Assembly (NCBI GenBank): GCA_023400335.1
Contig: JAEXFF010000107.1
Location: 1-6,372, forward strand
DNA length: 6,372 nucleotides
Source: Bacteroidota bacterium
GTDB taxonomy: Bacteria; Bacteroidota; Bacteroidia; Bacteroidales; Marinifilaceae
Direction: 5' to 3'
Shown here: positions 1-6,372 of the stretch, piece by piece
Layout: the number at the start of each line of letters is the position of its first letter
Numbering within the stretch: position 1 is the stretch's first letter
Notes under the pieces: model-generated
Seen by the model: the letters and a program-made list of their open reading frames with translations, nothing else
Told to the model about the DNA's origin: nothing
Databases searched by the model: none
Position numbers and translations under genes: made by a program

Positions 1-336
1 GATATACGCAGCCGGGCTACTTATGAGATGTCTTTACAGGTAGTACGTCAGATTGCTGCCTCCGGGACGGTGGCAAAATCCGGTATTATGCTTGGTTTAG
101 GGGAAACCCGGGAGGAAATTCTGGAAACCATGGACGACCTTCGTTCTGCCGGATGTAGTGTGATGACGATCGGACAGTATTTGCAACCTACTGCTGCCAA
201 TGTGGAAGTAAAAGAATATATTCATCCGGAGATTTTTGAAGAATACCATCAGATTGGCTTACAAAAAGGATTTAAGCACGTAGAAAGCGGTCCCTTGGTA
301 AGGTCCAGTTATCATGCAGAAAAACACGTAAAATAA
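1..336 (+). CDS. lipA: Lipoyl synthase LipA, C-terminal 111 residues (5' end outside window)
   Basis: Radical SAM enzyme that inserts two sulfur atoms into protein-bound octanoyl groups to make lipoyl cofactors on E2 subunits and GcvH, in the cytoplasm. The frame is open from base 1 (first residues DIRSRATYEM), so the ATG at 28 is an internal Met, not the start. Family-typical blocks are visible: KSGIMLGLGET, the DDLRSAGCSVMTIGQYLQP segment, then GFKHVESGPLVRSSYHA near the end. The Ser of the terminal RSSYHA motif (about residues 101-106 of the visible part) is known in LipA to contact the auxiliary 4Fe-4S cluster. The cysteines that bind both clusters lie in the missing N-terminal two thirds, so completeness cannot be judged. 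lipB follows on the same strand, which fits a lipoylation operon. Identity is very secure. Confidence 0.97.
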   Translation, partial: DIRSRATYEMSLQVVRQIAASGTVAKSGIMLGLGETREEILETMDDLRSAGCSVMTIGQYLQPTAANVEVKEYIHPEIFEEYHQIGLQKGFKHVESGPLVRSSYHAEKHVK

Positions 337-421
337 AAACCGTAAGGGGGTCGGGGACAGCATTGGCAGGAGATAATTCAGGGAAATGAGATCGAAACCG
401 GTGGCAAAACATGAAAGCAGG

Positions 422-1105
422 ATGAAAATACAGTATCAGGATTTAGGATTAAGTTATTATCGGGAAGTATGGGAACTCCAGGAGAAATTGCTGGAAAAAA
501 TAAAACTGGAAAAATCGGAAGGGGTTCCGACGTCCAATTATCTTTTATTTACGGAGCACAGGCCTGTCTATACACTTGGAAAAAGTGGCCATGAATCCAA
601 TATGTTAATGGATGCCATACAATTGCGGACTCAGCAGGCGGAATTTATCAAAGTAGACAGGGGAGGGGATATTACTTTCCACGGTCCCGGGCAGCTTGTT
701 GTTTATCCTATTATCGATCTGGAGAACTTCGGATTAGGGGTAAAGGAATATGTCCATCGGCTGGAAGAAGTCGTTATACGTACCCTACGCAAATACGGGA
801 TAAAAGGAGAACGGATAAATGCGGCAACCGGGGTATGGCTGGACGTTGGGAAACCTTCGGAACGGAAAATATGTGCGATTGGAGTCAAATGTTCCCGTTA
901 TGTCAGTATGCATGGATTTGCTTTAAATGTAAACACAGACTTGAATTATTTTAATTATATTCATCCTTGTGGCTTTGTCGATAAAGGAGTAACTTCTATA
1001 GAGAGGGAAAATGAAGGAAAATCAGTCGACCTGGAGGAAGTAAAAGAAGAAGTTTTAACGCAGTTCAAGTTCGTTTTCAATGTAGAAATACAGTCTGTAG
1101 AATAA
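422..1105 (+). CDS. lipB: Octanoyl-[acyl-carrier-protein]:protein N-octanoyltransferase LipB
   Basis: Transfers octanoate from octanoyl-ACP to the target lysine of lipoyl domains, the step before LipA. Numbered from the start chosen here (227 aa), the family blocks are YTLGKSG near 50-56, RGGDITFHGPGQ at 80-91, KICAIGVK starting at K149, MHGFALNVNTDL, and HPCGF with C183. K149 and C183 are 34 residues apart, the same spacing as the catalytic Lys135/Cys169 pair of E. coli LipB, so the catalytic dyad is intact. The frame extends upstream to an ATG at 386, adding 12 residues (MRSKPVAKHESR). I prefer 422 because MKIQYQDLGLSYY is where LipB proteins normally begin and the extra residues resemble no family sequence. 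An AGCAGG just before 422 is too close to be a good ribosome site, so the start is not settled. The gap from lipA is 85 bases, or 49 from the upstream ATG. Confidence 0.95.
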   Translation: MKIQYQDLGLSYYREVWELQEKLLEKIKLEKSEGVPTSNYLLFTEHRPVYTLGKSGHESNMLMDAIQLRTQQAEFIKVDRGGDITFHGPGQLVVYPIIDLENFGLGVKEYVHRLEEVVIRTLRKYGIKGERINAATGVWLDVGKPSERKICAIGVKCSRYVSMHGFALNVNTDLNYFNYIHPCGFVDKGVTSIERENEGKSVDLEEVKEEVLTQFKFVFNVEIQSVE

Positions 1106-1154
1106 TAGAAGTGTCTGATATTTTGAAAGTAATTGTATAATAATACCGTTAGAT

Positions 1155-1916
1155 ATGAGGTGTGAACTGGAAATTTGTGCTTATTCTTTGGAATCCTGTT
1201 TGGCTGCAAAGAGAGCGGGAGTTACCCGGATTGAACTTTGTGCGGGAATGTACGATGGAGGGACAACCCCTTCTTTGGGAATGATAAAGTTAGCCCGGAA
1301 ATTGACATCCGGAATTCAGCTTTACATCATGATCCGTCCCAGGGGAGGAGATTTCTTGTATACTGATTTAGAGTTTAAACAGATGCAAGAAGAGATTTTG
1401 TCCCTCAAAACGATGGGAATTGAGGGAGTGGTACTTGGCGTTTTGAAGCCGGACGGGAATGTCGATATTGAACGTACGGCAGAATTGGTACAACTGGCAG
1501 CTCCGCTTAAAGTAACATTTCACCGGGCTTTTGACATGGTGGAGGATTCGGAAGTTGCCTTGGAAGATGTCATCCGGGCAGGCTGTTTTCGTATTCTGAC
1601 TTCCGGATTGAAGAATACGGCCGAAGAAGGAGTAAACGAATTAGAGAATTTGGTGAGACGGGCAAACGGTCGTATACAAATTATGGCCGGGAGCGGAATA
1701 AATGCCGGAAATGCCTTGAAAATAGCAAATACGGGGGTAAATGCTCTTCATATGACGGCGAAGAGTATAAGGGAAAGCGAAATGCGATACCGGAATCCGG
1801 AAGTATTTATGGGAGGAATACCGGGCATCCCGGAATATCAGATTGTATACAGTGATACAGTTAAGATCCTAAACGTGATGAATCGGTTACAAAATAAAAC
1901 TGCAGAGAATGAGTAA
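1155..1916 (+). CDS. cutC: CutC family TIM-barrel protein (copper homeostasis protein CutC)
   Basis: The 253-residue length and motif series match the CutC family: IELCAG near 26-31, GGTTPS at 35-40, IRPRGGDF at 60-67, TFHRAFD at 121-127, RILTSG at 146-151 and IMAGSGI at 176-182, all at expected barrel-strand ends. The fold is a TIM barrel in the cytoplasm. The biochemical role is uncertain. The name comes from copper sensitivity in E. coli, but that phenotype was later attributed to the small RNA MicL encoded in the 3' region of the E. coli gene, so a copper function should not be assumed here. The usual LHxS/T-type block near the C-terminal end of the barrel is LHMTAKS (199-205). The gene starts 49 bases after lipB and its last 8 bases overlap the next gene (def), which suggests coupled translation. 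No metal-transport or metal-sensing gene is nearby. Confidence 0.93.
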   Translation: MRCELEICAYSLESCLAAKRAGVTRIELCAGMYDGGTTPSLGMIKLARKLTSGIQLYIMIRPRGGDFLYTDLEFKQMQEEILSLKTMGIEGVVLGVLKPDGNVDIERTAELVQLAAPLKVTFHRAFDMVEDSEVALEDVIRAGCFRILTSGLKNTAEEGVNELENLVRRANGRIQIMAGSGINAGNALKIANTGVNALHMTAKSIRESEMRYRNPEVFMGGIPGIPEYQIVYSDTVKILNVMNRLQNKTAENE

Positions 1917-2517
1917 AGTGATAAAATGGGGATGTATGCTGGGGGTAGCAATGCTTTGTATGAATTGTAAAAAACCGGTTTTTTCTTTACAGGAAAGGGA
2001 ATGTATCTCCTCACAAAGAGGACAGATCATGCGTATTTATACCGTTGGTCAGCCGGAAGATTCTCTCTTTTTAAGGCAAAAAGCTTTAAAATTGACAGAG
2101 GAGGAACTGAATTCAGAATATTATCCGGTTTTAAAAGAAGGTTTATTGACGACGGTAAAAGATACGAATAATCCGGGAGTCGGAATTGCAGCGCCTCAGG
2201 TGGGAATCAGCAGGTGTCTGATTGTGGTGCAACGTTTTGACAAAGCGGGAGAACCCTTTGAGACTTATATTAATCCGGAGATTGTATATTATTCTCCGGG
2301 ACGGTTGACCGGACAGGAAGGTTGCTTGTCCATTCCCGATATTACTGGGGACGTCAGTCGTTCAGATACTGTGGTTATAAAATATTGGGATGAAAGGAGG
2401 AGGCAGGAAATAAAAGACACTGTTGGCGGATTTACGGCTGTGATCTTTCAGCATGAGACAGATCATTTAAAAGGGATTTTATTTACCGATAAAATATCCG
2501 GGAATAAACTTGAATAA
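1909..2517 (+). CDS. def: Peptide deformylase with N-terminal export-signal-like extension
   Basis: Removes the formyl group from N-terminal formyl-Met; normally a cytoplasmic metalloenzyme acting on nascent chains. All three motifs are intact: GVGIAAPQ at 90-97, EGCLS at 137-141 (metal-binding C139) and HETDH at 182-186 (metal ligands H182 and H186, catalytic E183). About 40 residues precede the conserved core. The first 20 read MSKVIKWGCMLGVAMLCMNC, i.e. lysines, a hydrophobic stretch, then cysteines at 17 and 20, resembling a lipoprotein or Sec signal peptide. The lipobox is poor (Cys-Met-Asn before C20), so lipidation is uncertain. An internal ATG at 2029, preceded by AGAGGA, would give a 162-residue leaderless cytoplasmic enzyme. 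I chose 1909 because the 8-base overlap with cutC is operon-like and because I recall Bacteroidetes deformylases with similar signal-bearing N-termini. It may be a second deformylase beside a housekeeping copy elsewhere. Confidence 0.9.
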   Translation: MSKVIKWGCMLGVAMLCMNCKKPVFSLQERECISSQRGQIMRIYTVGQPEDSLFLRQKALKLTEEELNSEYYPVLKEGLLTTVKDTNNPGVGIAAPQVGISRCLIVVQRFDKAGEPFETYINPEIVYYSPGRLTGQEGCLSIPDITGDVSRSDTVVIKYWDERRRQEIKDTVGGFTAVIFQHETDHLKGILFTDKISGNKLE

Positions 2518-2531
2518 ATTAAGAATTCAGG

Positions 2532-4313
2532 ATGGAAAAAAATAAAAGGAAAAACACATTTGTCGAAAAGATATTGAATGCACCTGCCGGTTCGATTGTA
2601 TATGTAGAACCTGACATTGTATTAAGTCATGACAATTCAGCCCGGATCAGAAAACTTTTTGAGAAGATGCGGGGGCGGAAAGTATTGCATCCTGAACGTT
2701 TGGTCGTTGTTTTGGACCGGAAAATGACAGGTACAACGGATGAATTAATCCGGGATTACAACTCCATCCACGATTTTATGGAGGAGCAGGAGGTTGAACA
2801 TTTTTTTGATTGTGATAAGGGTATCTGTCATCAGGTTTTGGCCGGATTTATACGACAGGGCTTGGTAGTAGTAGGGAGTGACAGCCATACCTGTACCGCA
2901 GGTGCGTTTAATAGTTTTGCCGTAGGTTTAAATAAAACAGAAACAGCTTTCTTATGGAAAAACGGAAAAATATGGTTACGGGTTCCGGAAACAGTTAAAA
3001 TTACGCTGAGTGGAAAATTCAGGACAGGAGTGTATGCGAAAGATTTGGCTTTGTGGATCATGGGAATGCTGAAAGAGGAGAATATAGATTACCAGTCGGT
3101 TGAATATCACGGGGAAGGGGTAAGGACACTTACAATTGCCGACCGTATGACGATTGCAAACATTTCGGCTGAAATGGGGGTAAACAATTCCGTATTTCCT
3201 CCGGACGATTTATTGGCGGATTATTTGGGGGATTACGCTGTACAAGGAATATGGGCGGATGAAGATGCTTACTATACAAAAGAGTTTCATATCGATTTGG
3301 GAAAAGTATTTCCATTAGTAATGGCGACTTATCCTGAGGATGAAGTAAAAGGCATAGGAGAGGTGAGTGAAATAACGATTCAGGAAGGTTTGATAGGAGC
3401 TTGTTCATCTGGCCGCATTGAGGATCTGAGAATTGTAGCCCGTATTTTAAAAGGGAAACAATTGGCTGAGGGTTTTCAGTTATCGGTAGTTCCGGCTTCT
3501 CACGATATTTATATACAAGCCATAAAAGAAGGATTGATTCATGATATTATGAAGGCGGGAGCGGCGGTTTTGGGATCCAGTTGCGGCCCTTGTCTGGGAA
3601 GCAGTCATATGTTAGGAGCTGAAACAAAACGTTTTATTTCAACGACGAATAGTCATTCCATGCGCCGTATGGCAGACGTAGGGGTCGAGAAGTATATAGC
3701 TTCCCCGGCTACAGTGGCTATGACAGCTTTACGGGGGAAACTCTGTGCAGAGGTTGCTTACCCGGAAGAAATATTCGAGTACTGGTCCGTTCCTGCCGAA
3801 GCTATTACAGTAAGCGTTTGGGATGACCGGAAAAAGGAAAATGTTTGGAATTATGCAGATATCGATCATATTTCTGCAGATCAATTGTTCCCGGAAAGAA
3901 AAACATATAATATCTCTATAGAAAGTGCAGAGGCAATGAAACCTTACCTGCTTTCCGGCCTGGACGAAACTTTTGCAAGACGTGTGCAGACTGGGGATAT
4001 TATATTGGCAGGAGAAGATTTTGGCAGGGGAAGATTAATAAAACATGCTGCAATAGGTTTGGTCCGGGCCGGGGTCACTGCAATAATCGTGAAATCGGTA
4101 AACCGGAGTTTTTTTCGAATGGCCGTCAATTACGGTTTATGGATAATTATTGCCCCTGAAATACTGGAAAATTACCGGCCCGGAGATAAAATTACCTTGG
4201 AATTAGAAGAGGCTATAATAAAAATGAACGGAAAAACATATATTTTACCGGCATTTGATTTAGTCTTTACGGAAATTATCCGGAAAAAGGGAATAATGCA
4301 CCTTTATGAATAA
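2532..4313 (+). CDS. Aconitase-superfamily protein, LeuC-LeuD-like fusion with altered active site
   Basis: Residues about 10-410 align by eye with LeuC-type 3-isopropylmalate dehydratase large subunits and about 435-593 with the LeuD swivel domain, in the order LeuC then LeuD in one chain. Cluster ligands are present: C291 (GACSSGR), C351 and C354 (SCGPCLG). Also kept are H100 (GICHQV), GSDSHT at 115-120 and E214 (AEMG). Changed relative to the family: the Asp-His pair is D62-R63; the STTNRNFxGR block reads STTNSHSMRR (370-379), losing one substrate-binding arginine; and the swivel GSSREHA reads GRLIKHA (500-506), replacing the catalytic serine and its arginine. It may therefore bind a 4Fe-4S cluster yet act on another substrate, or lack isomerase activity. 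It lies 14 bases after def and no leuA or leuB is visible, so calling it isopropylmalate isomerase or aconitase is not justified. The frame is intact over 593 residues, arguing against a decayed gene. Confidence 0.88.
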   Translation: MEKNKRKNTFVEKILNAPAGSIVYVEPDIVLSHDNSARIRKLFEKMRGRKVLHPERLVVVLDRKMTGTTDELIRDYNSIHDFMEEQEVEHFFDCDKGICHQVLAGFIRQGLVVVGSDSHTCTAGAFNSFAVGLNKTETAFLWKNGKIWLRVPETVKITLSGKFRTGVYAKDLALWIMGMLKEENIDYQSVEYHGEGVRTLTIADRMTIANISAEMGVNNSVFPPDDLLADYLGDYAVQGIWADEDAYYTKEFHIDLGKVFPLVMATYPEDEVKGIGEVSEITIQEGLIGACSSGRIEDLRIVARILKGKQLAEGFQLSVVPASHDIYIQAIKEGLIHDIMKAGAAVLGSSCGPCLGSSHMLGAETKRFISTTNSHSMRRMADVGVEKYIASPATVAMTALRGKLCAEVAYPEEIFEYWSVPAEAITVSVWDDRKKENVWNYADIDHISADQLFPERKTYNISIESAEAMKPYLLSGLDETFARRVQTGDIILAGEDFGRGRLIKHAAIGLVRAGVTAIIVKSVNRSFFRMAVNYGLWIIIAPEILENYRPGDKITLELEEAIIKMNGKTYILPAFDLVFTEIIRKKGIMHLYE

Positions 4314-4470
4314 ACAATTTTTTTATGCAAGTCTTTCGGTAAATAAATATACCTGACGGACTGTTTTTAAACTGTTTTCTTGTTCAAACACCGGATTAAT
4401 GCTATTTGGAGTATGCCGAAACGATTGCCTGTTTTCACAGTGTTATTGACAAAAAACTTCGGGATACATC
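4314..4470. other. Convergent intergenic gap, no gene found
   Basis: These 157 bases separate the + strand lip/cutC/def/aconitase-like group from the - strand dehydratase genes, so transcription from both sides ends here. I checked both strands for a small ORF that could encode a RiPP precursor and found only very short frames, such as an 8-codon one reading MYPEVFCQ on the - strand. The gap is AT-rich. It has T runs (4318-4324) and three copies of CTGTTTT (4361, 4372, 4429), but no GC-rich hairpin next to a T run that would support a factor-independent terminator in either direction. Confidence 0.6.
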
Positions 4471-5334
4471 TTATTTTTGATGCTTATTCCTGGCTATTTC
4501 ACTTTTATAATGTTCGAACAAAAAGTCGTAAATGACCAACTCATACACTCTGTTTTTAGAAGGAAATAATCTGTTCATCATCATGTGAATATAAGATGAA
4601 AGATCGTTTAAGGGTACAGATTTTACTGTCTGAATGAGTTCCTTGATTTTTTGGGAACGTTTTTGTAAAATAGTATGGCTGCGCCTGATTTCTTCCGGGG
4701 TTTTCTGGAAATGGCTTACTACCAGATTGACCTCGGGTTTCCTTTGGCGGTATATTTTATTTAAATATTTGATATTGTGTACATTGAACCCGTGCTCTTG
4801 TTTGAAAGAAAGGCTCATCCTTTCTATATAGGAAGCTTTTTCAGTTAAAGGAAGCCCGAAATCTTCGAAAAGGCAGTCAATCATTTTCAGTGCGACCATC
4901 CACCTGTAATTTTCATCTTTTTTACTGAGCAGTTTGAGTATCGACAAAATACATTCGCTGTCGGCAGAGAAAATACTTTCTGAAAATTCAATATAGTCTT
5001 TGCCGTAACGTTCCAGTTCCCGGTTATAAGTATCTAATTGTATCCGGTAAATCTGAGAACTTTTACAGGCTTTTTGTAATTTCTGATTCACCGTTTGCAG
5101 AATATAGCCTAAGTTTCCGGGATCTTTTATTAACATACGGAAACGGATGTGAAAATCCGGGTCTGAATAGCGGATGAAAAAAAATTTTGTGATCATTTCT
5201 TCCCGCATCAATTTTTTAATCACCGGAAACACGGAATGAATCAGAATGTCGTCAGCGGTTTTGATACCGGTATATAATTTAAAATATAGCCACTCATCTC
5301 CCGGGTAAAATGTTCTTTTTATAGCGGATTTCAT
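4471..5334 (-). CDS. Split LanB elimination domain (SpaB_C / thiopeptide-type bacteriocin biosynthesis protein)
   Basis: A 287-residue stand-alone version of the C-terminal domain of class I lanthipeptide dehydratases (Lant_dehydr_C, SpaB_C). This domain removes glutamate from glutamylated Ser/Thr of a precursor peptide, giving dehydroalanine or dehydrobutyrine. Family signatures are FYPGDEWLYFKLYTG at 9-23, FFFIRYSDPDFHIRFR at 51-66, YNRELERYG at 103-111 and SSYIHMMMNRLF at 246-257. By motif matching to NisB, R64/R66, E106/R109 and H250 correspond to its elimination-site Arg, Glu-x-x-Arg and His residues, so the site looks complete. The ATG lies 6 bases after the stop of the upstream dehydratase gene and in the same frame. 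AAGGA overlapping that stop is a possible, tightly spaced ribosome site. Fused dehydratases carry this domain in one chain; a two-gene version is known from the pinensin cluster of Chitinophaga. It needs the partner protein and a leader-bearing precursor, not seen here. Confidence 0.92.
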   Translation of the reverse strand: MKSAIKRTFYPGDEWLYFKLYTGIKTADDILIHSVFPVIKKLMREEMITKFFFIRYSDPDFHIRFRMLIKDPGNLGYILQTVNQKLQKACKSSQIYRIQLDTYNRELERYGKDYIEFSESIFSADSECILSILKLLSKKDENYRWMVALKMIDCLFEDFGLPLTEKASYIERMSLSFKQEHGFNVHNIKYLNKIYRQRKPEVNLVVSHFQKTPEEIRRSHTILQKRSQKIKELIQTVKSVPLNDLSSYIHMMMNRLFPSKNRVYELVIYDFLFEHYKSEIARNKHQK

Positions 5335-5343
5335 AGGTCCTTA
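5332..5343 (-). other. In-frame stop-start junction splitting the dehydratase
   Basis: On the - strand the bases read TAA GGA CCT ATG in a single phase: the stop of the glutamylation-domain gene, two codons, then the start of the elimination-domain gene. Removing the stop would yield one continuous LanB-like protein. The spacing favours termination-reinitiation, which would keep the two halves in similar amounts. AAGGA across the stop leaves only 3 bases before ATG, shorter than the usual ribosome-site spacing. Confidence 0.85.
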
Positions 5344-6372
5344 ATTTTGAGATTTATAAAAGGAAACAATACATTCGTGCAGAAAGGTGCGTCCTTCTTT
5401 GTCTTTTGCCAAAGAATACTGATCGCATAATGCTTCTTCCAGGGTAATTTGTCTGCGGTTGCTCAACATATTCAGAAAAACCCGCAGGCTTACGGGATTT
5501 TCTAAATCAATGAGCAGCCTATTGTCTCCGTCGGCTAAAAAAACATAACGGGGTAATTGTAATTGAGCTTGCCAACTTTTCACTTTTTCCATTAATTTTT
5601 CCGGATCCGTTTCTTTGGTCAGATTTTCCATACTTTTTACGGCAATTTTCCAGTTGGCTTCGGACAAAATGATATTTTTATACCTTACCCGCGGTAAATA
5701 ATCCAATTGTTCTTCTATACTTCCCCAGTTAAACAGAAGAGAGGCCCTTAAACCCTGGCATTGCAGGTCACATAAAAAACGGTATACAGGAGTAGGATTA
5801 TTCCTGTAATTATGAGCTGTAGAGAGGCGCGGGAGGATGTATTTGTTGAGTCGCTGGGAACGTAATAGCAAACGGTTGTTCCGTACAGACAAAAATAGGT
5901 CGGCCGGATAGAGAATTCGTTCCCGTTCCAGGGTGGAATTCGCCAAATATAAAATTTCATATTCCCGGAAATTGGGACGGGCTAATACATTCCCTACTCT
6001 GGAATCCGGAATATGAGATATTTCTGCTACAATTTGATCTTTATATATTTCTTGTTCCTTGCGGGCAATAGCTTCTACCAGTTCTTGAATAGAAGGGTCG
6101 CAATAAACAAAACGCCCCAATAAATTGGCAGCACTGCTTCCACTGAAATTATTCACTATCAACGTATAATCTGCAGGATCCTCTGAGAGATTTAAAATTT
6201 GGAATTTGGTAAATAAGGTAGCTGGCAAATCTTCCCAATTGGGTTGTAGGTTTTTGACATCTTCGTCCTGTAGTAAAATTTCCCGGTCTGTCTGTGGATT
6301 GAAAGCTACTAACTTTTTTAAAAGAATTTGATGGATTGGAAACAGGTTTGTCTGCATGGAAGCATTGTTGTC
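5341..6372 (-). CDS. Lantibiotic dehydratase (LanB) glutamylation domain, C-terminal 343 residues (5' end outside window)
   Basis: C-terminal part of a Lant_dehydr_N protein, which uses glutamyl-tRNA to glutamylate Ser/Thr side chains of a RiPP precursor. The frame is open to the window edge (DNNAS before the Met at 6357), so that ATG is internal and several hundred residues are probably missing. Counted from the first visible residue, recognisable blocks are NNFSGSSAANLLGRF at 74-88, ISHIPDSRVGNVLARP near 118-133, REYEILYL at 136-143, the DLFLSVRNNRLLLRS segment near 158-172, PRLSTAHNY at 181-189, VYRFLCDLQ at 196-204 and LPRVRYKNIILSEANW near 226-241. These match the second half of the domain, and the protein stops just where fused LanBs continue into the elimination domain, encoded next. 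Family membership is secure; the final product (lanthipeptide or other dehydrated RiPP) cannot be told without the precursor and cyclase. Confidence 0.93.
   Translation of the reverse strand, partial: DNNASMQTNLFPIHQILLKKLVAFNPQTDREILLQDEDVKNLQPNWEDLPATLFTKFQILNLSEDPADYTLIVNNFSGSSAANLLGRFVYCDPSIQELVEAIARKEQEIYKDQIVAEISHIPDSRVGNVLARPNFREYEILYLANSTLERERILYPADLFLSVRNNRLLLRSQRLNKYILPRLSTAHNYRNNPTPVYRFLCDLQCQGLRASLLFNWGSIEEQLDYLPRVRYKNIILSEANWKIAVKSMENLTKETDPEKLMEKVKSWQAQLQLPRYVFLADGDNRLLIDLENPVSLRVFLNMLSNRRQITLEEALCDQYSLAKDKEGRTFLHECIVSFYKSQN

Noticed and set aside
386..421. Upstream ATG of lipB giving 12 more residues.
   Set aside because: The added residues do not resemble the LipB N-terminus, and family proteins begin at about the MKIQYQDLG segment. 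Kept only as an alternative start.
1123..1141. TTGAAA and TATAAT hexamers upstream of cutC, suggesting a sigma70 promoter.
   Set aside because: The hexamers are only 7 bases apart instead of about 17, and Bacteroidota use a different promoter consensus (TAnnTTTG), which I do not see here.
2831..3408. Two - strand open frames (76 and 92 codons) inside the aconitase-like gene.
   Set aside because: They lie opposite strongly conserved coding sequence and encode no recognisable motif; they are shadows of the real gene.
4303..4324. Small inverted repeat TTTAT-GA-ATAAA followed by a T run at the end of the aconitase-like gene, as a terminator.
   Set aside because: The stem is 5 A-T pairs with a 2-base loop and no GC, too weak to call a terminator.
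4360..4435. Repeated CTGTTTT (three copies) in the convergent gap.
   Set aside because: A 7-base T-rich word with uneven spacing in AT-rich DNA can occur by chance; no palindrome or conserved spacing supports an operator or attachment site.
4446..4469. Short - strand ORF (MYPEVFCQ) just after the elimination-domain gene, as a possible RiPP precursor.
   Set aside because: It has only 8 codons, with no leader and no Ser/Thr/Cys-rich core.
4634..4831. + strand 65-codon frame opposite the elimination-domain gene.
   Set aside because: Fully inside a well-supported gene on the other strand, with low-complexity hydrophobic content and no family signature.

Overview
The window looks like a piece of a Bacteroidota chromosome, most likely Bacteroidales. 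Protein-level similarity of LipB, CutC and the deformylase to Bacteroidales homologues as I remember them, moderate GC with AT-rich gaps, and poor Shine-Dalgarno sequences all point that way. This is inference; no rRNA or other marker gene is present to fix the genus.

Left part (1-4313, all + strand): five closely spaced genes that could be one transcript. They are the 3' end of lipA (lipoyl synthase), lipB (octanoyl transferase), cutC (TIM-barrel CutC family), a peptide deformylase with an N-terminal export-signal-like extension, and a 593-residue aconitase-superfamily protein in which a LeuC-like half and a LeuD-like half are fused. lipA and lipB form the classical endogenous lipoylation pair: LipB puts octanoate on the E2/GcvH lysine and LipA inserts the sulfurs. 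cutC and def overlap by 8 bases, and the aconitase-like gene follows def by 14 bases, so translation of these three is probably linked. No metabolic link from them to lipoylation is evident.

Middle (4314-4470): a 157-base gap between convergent gene groups, in which I see no gene and no convincing terminator.

Right part (4471-6372, all - strand): the end of a RiPP (class I lanthipeptide or thiopeptide-type) biosynthetic locus. A LanB-type dehydratase is split in two. The upstream gene, cut by the window edge, carries the end of the glutamylation (Lant_dehydr_N) domain. The downstream gene carries only the glutamate-elimination (SpaB_C / Lant_dehydr_C) domain. The two reading frames are in the same phase and are separated by one TAA stop plus two codons before the next ATG. 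The precursor peptide, cyclase and transporter would lie beyond the right edge; none is inside the window.

The two most interesting points are the single-stop split of the dehydratase and the aconitase-like fusion protein. The latter keeps the three cluster cysteines but has lost several substrate-binding and catalytic residues of the family, including the Ser-Ser-Arg motif of the swivel domain. A third is the apparently exported peptide deformylase.
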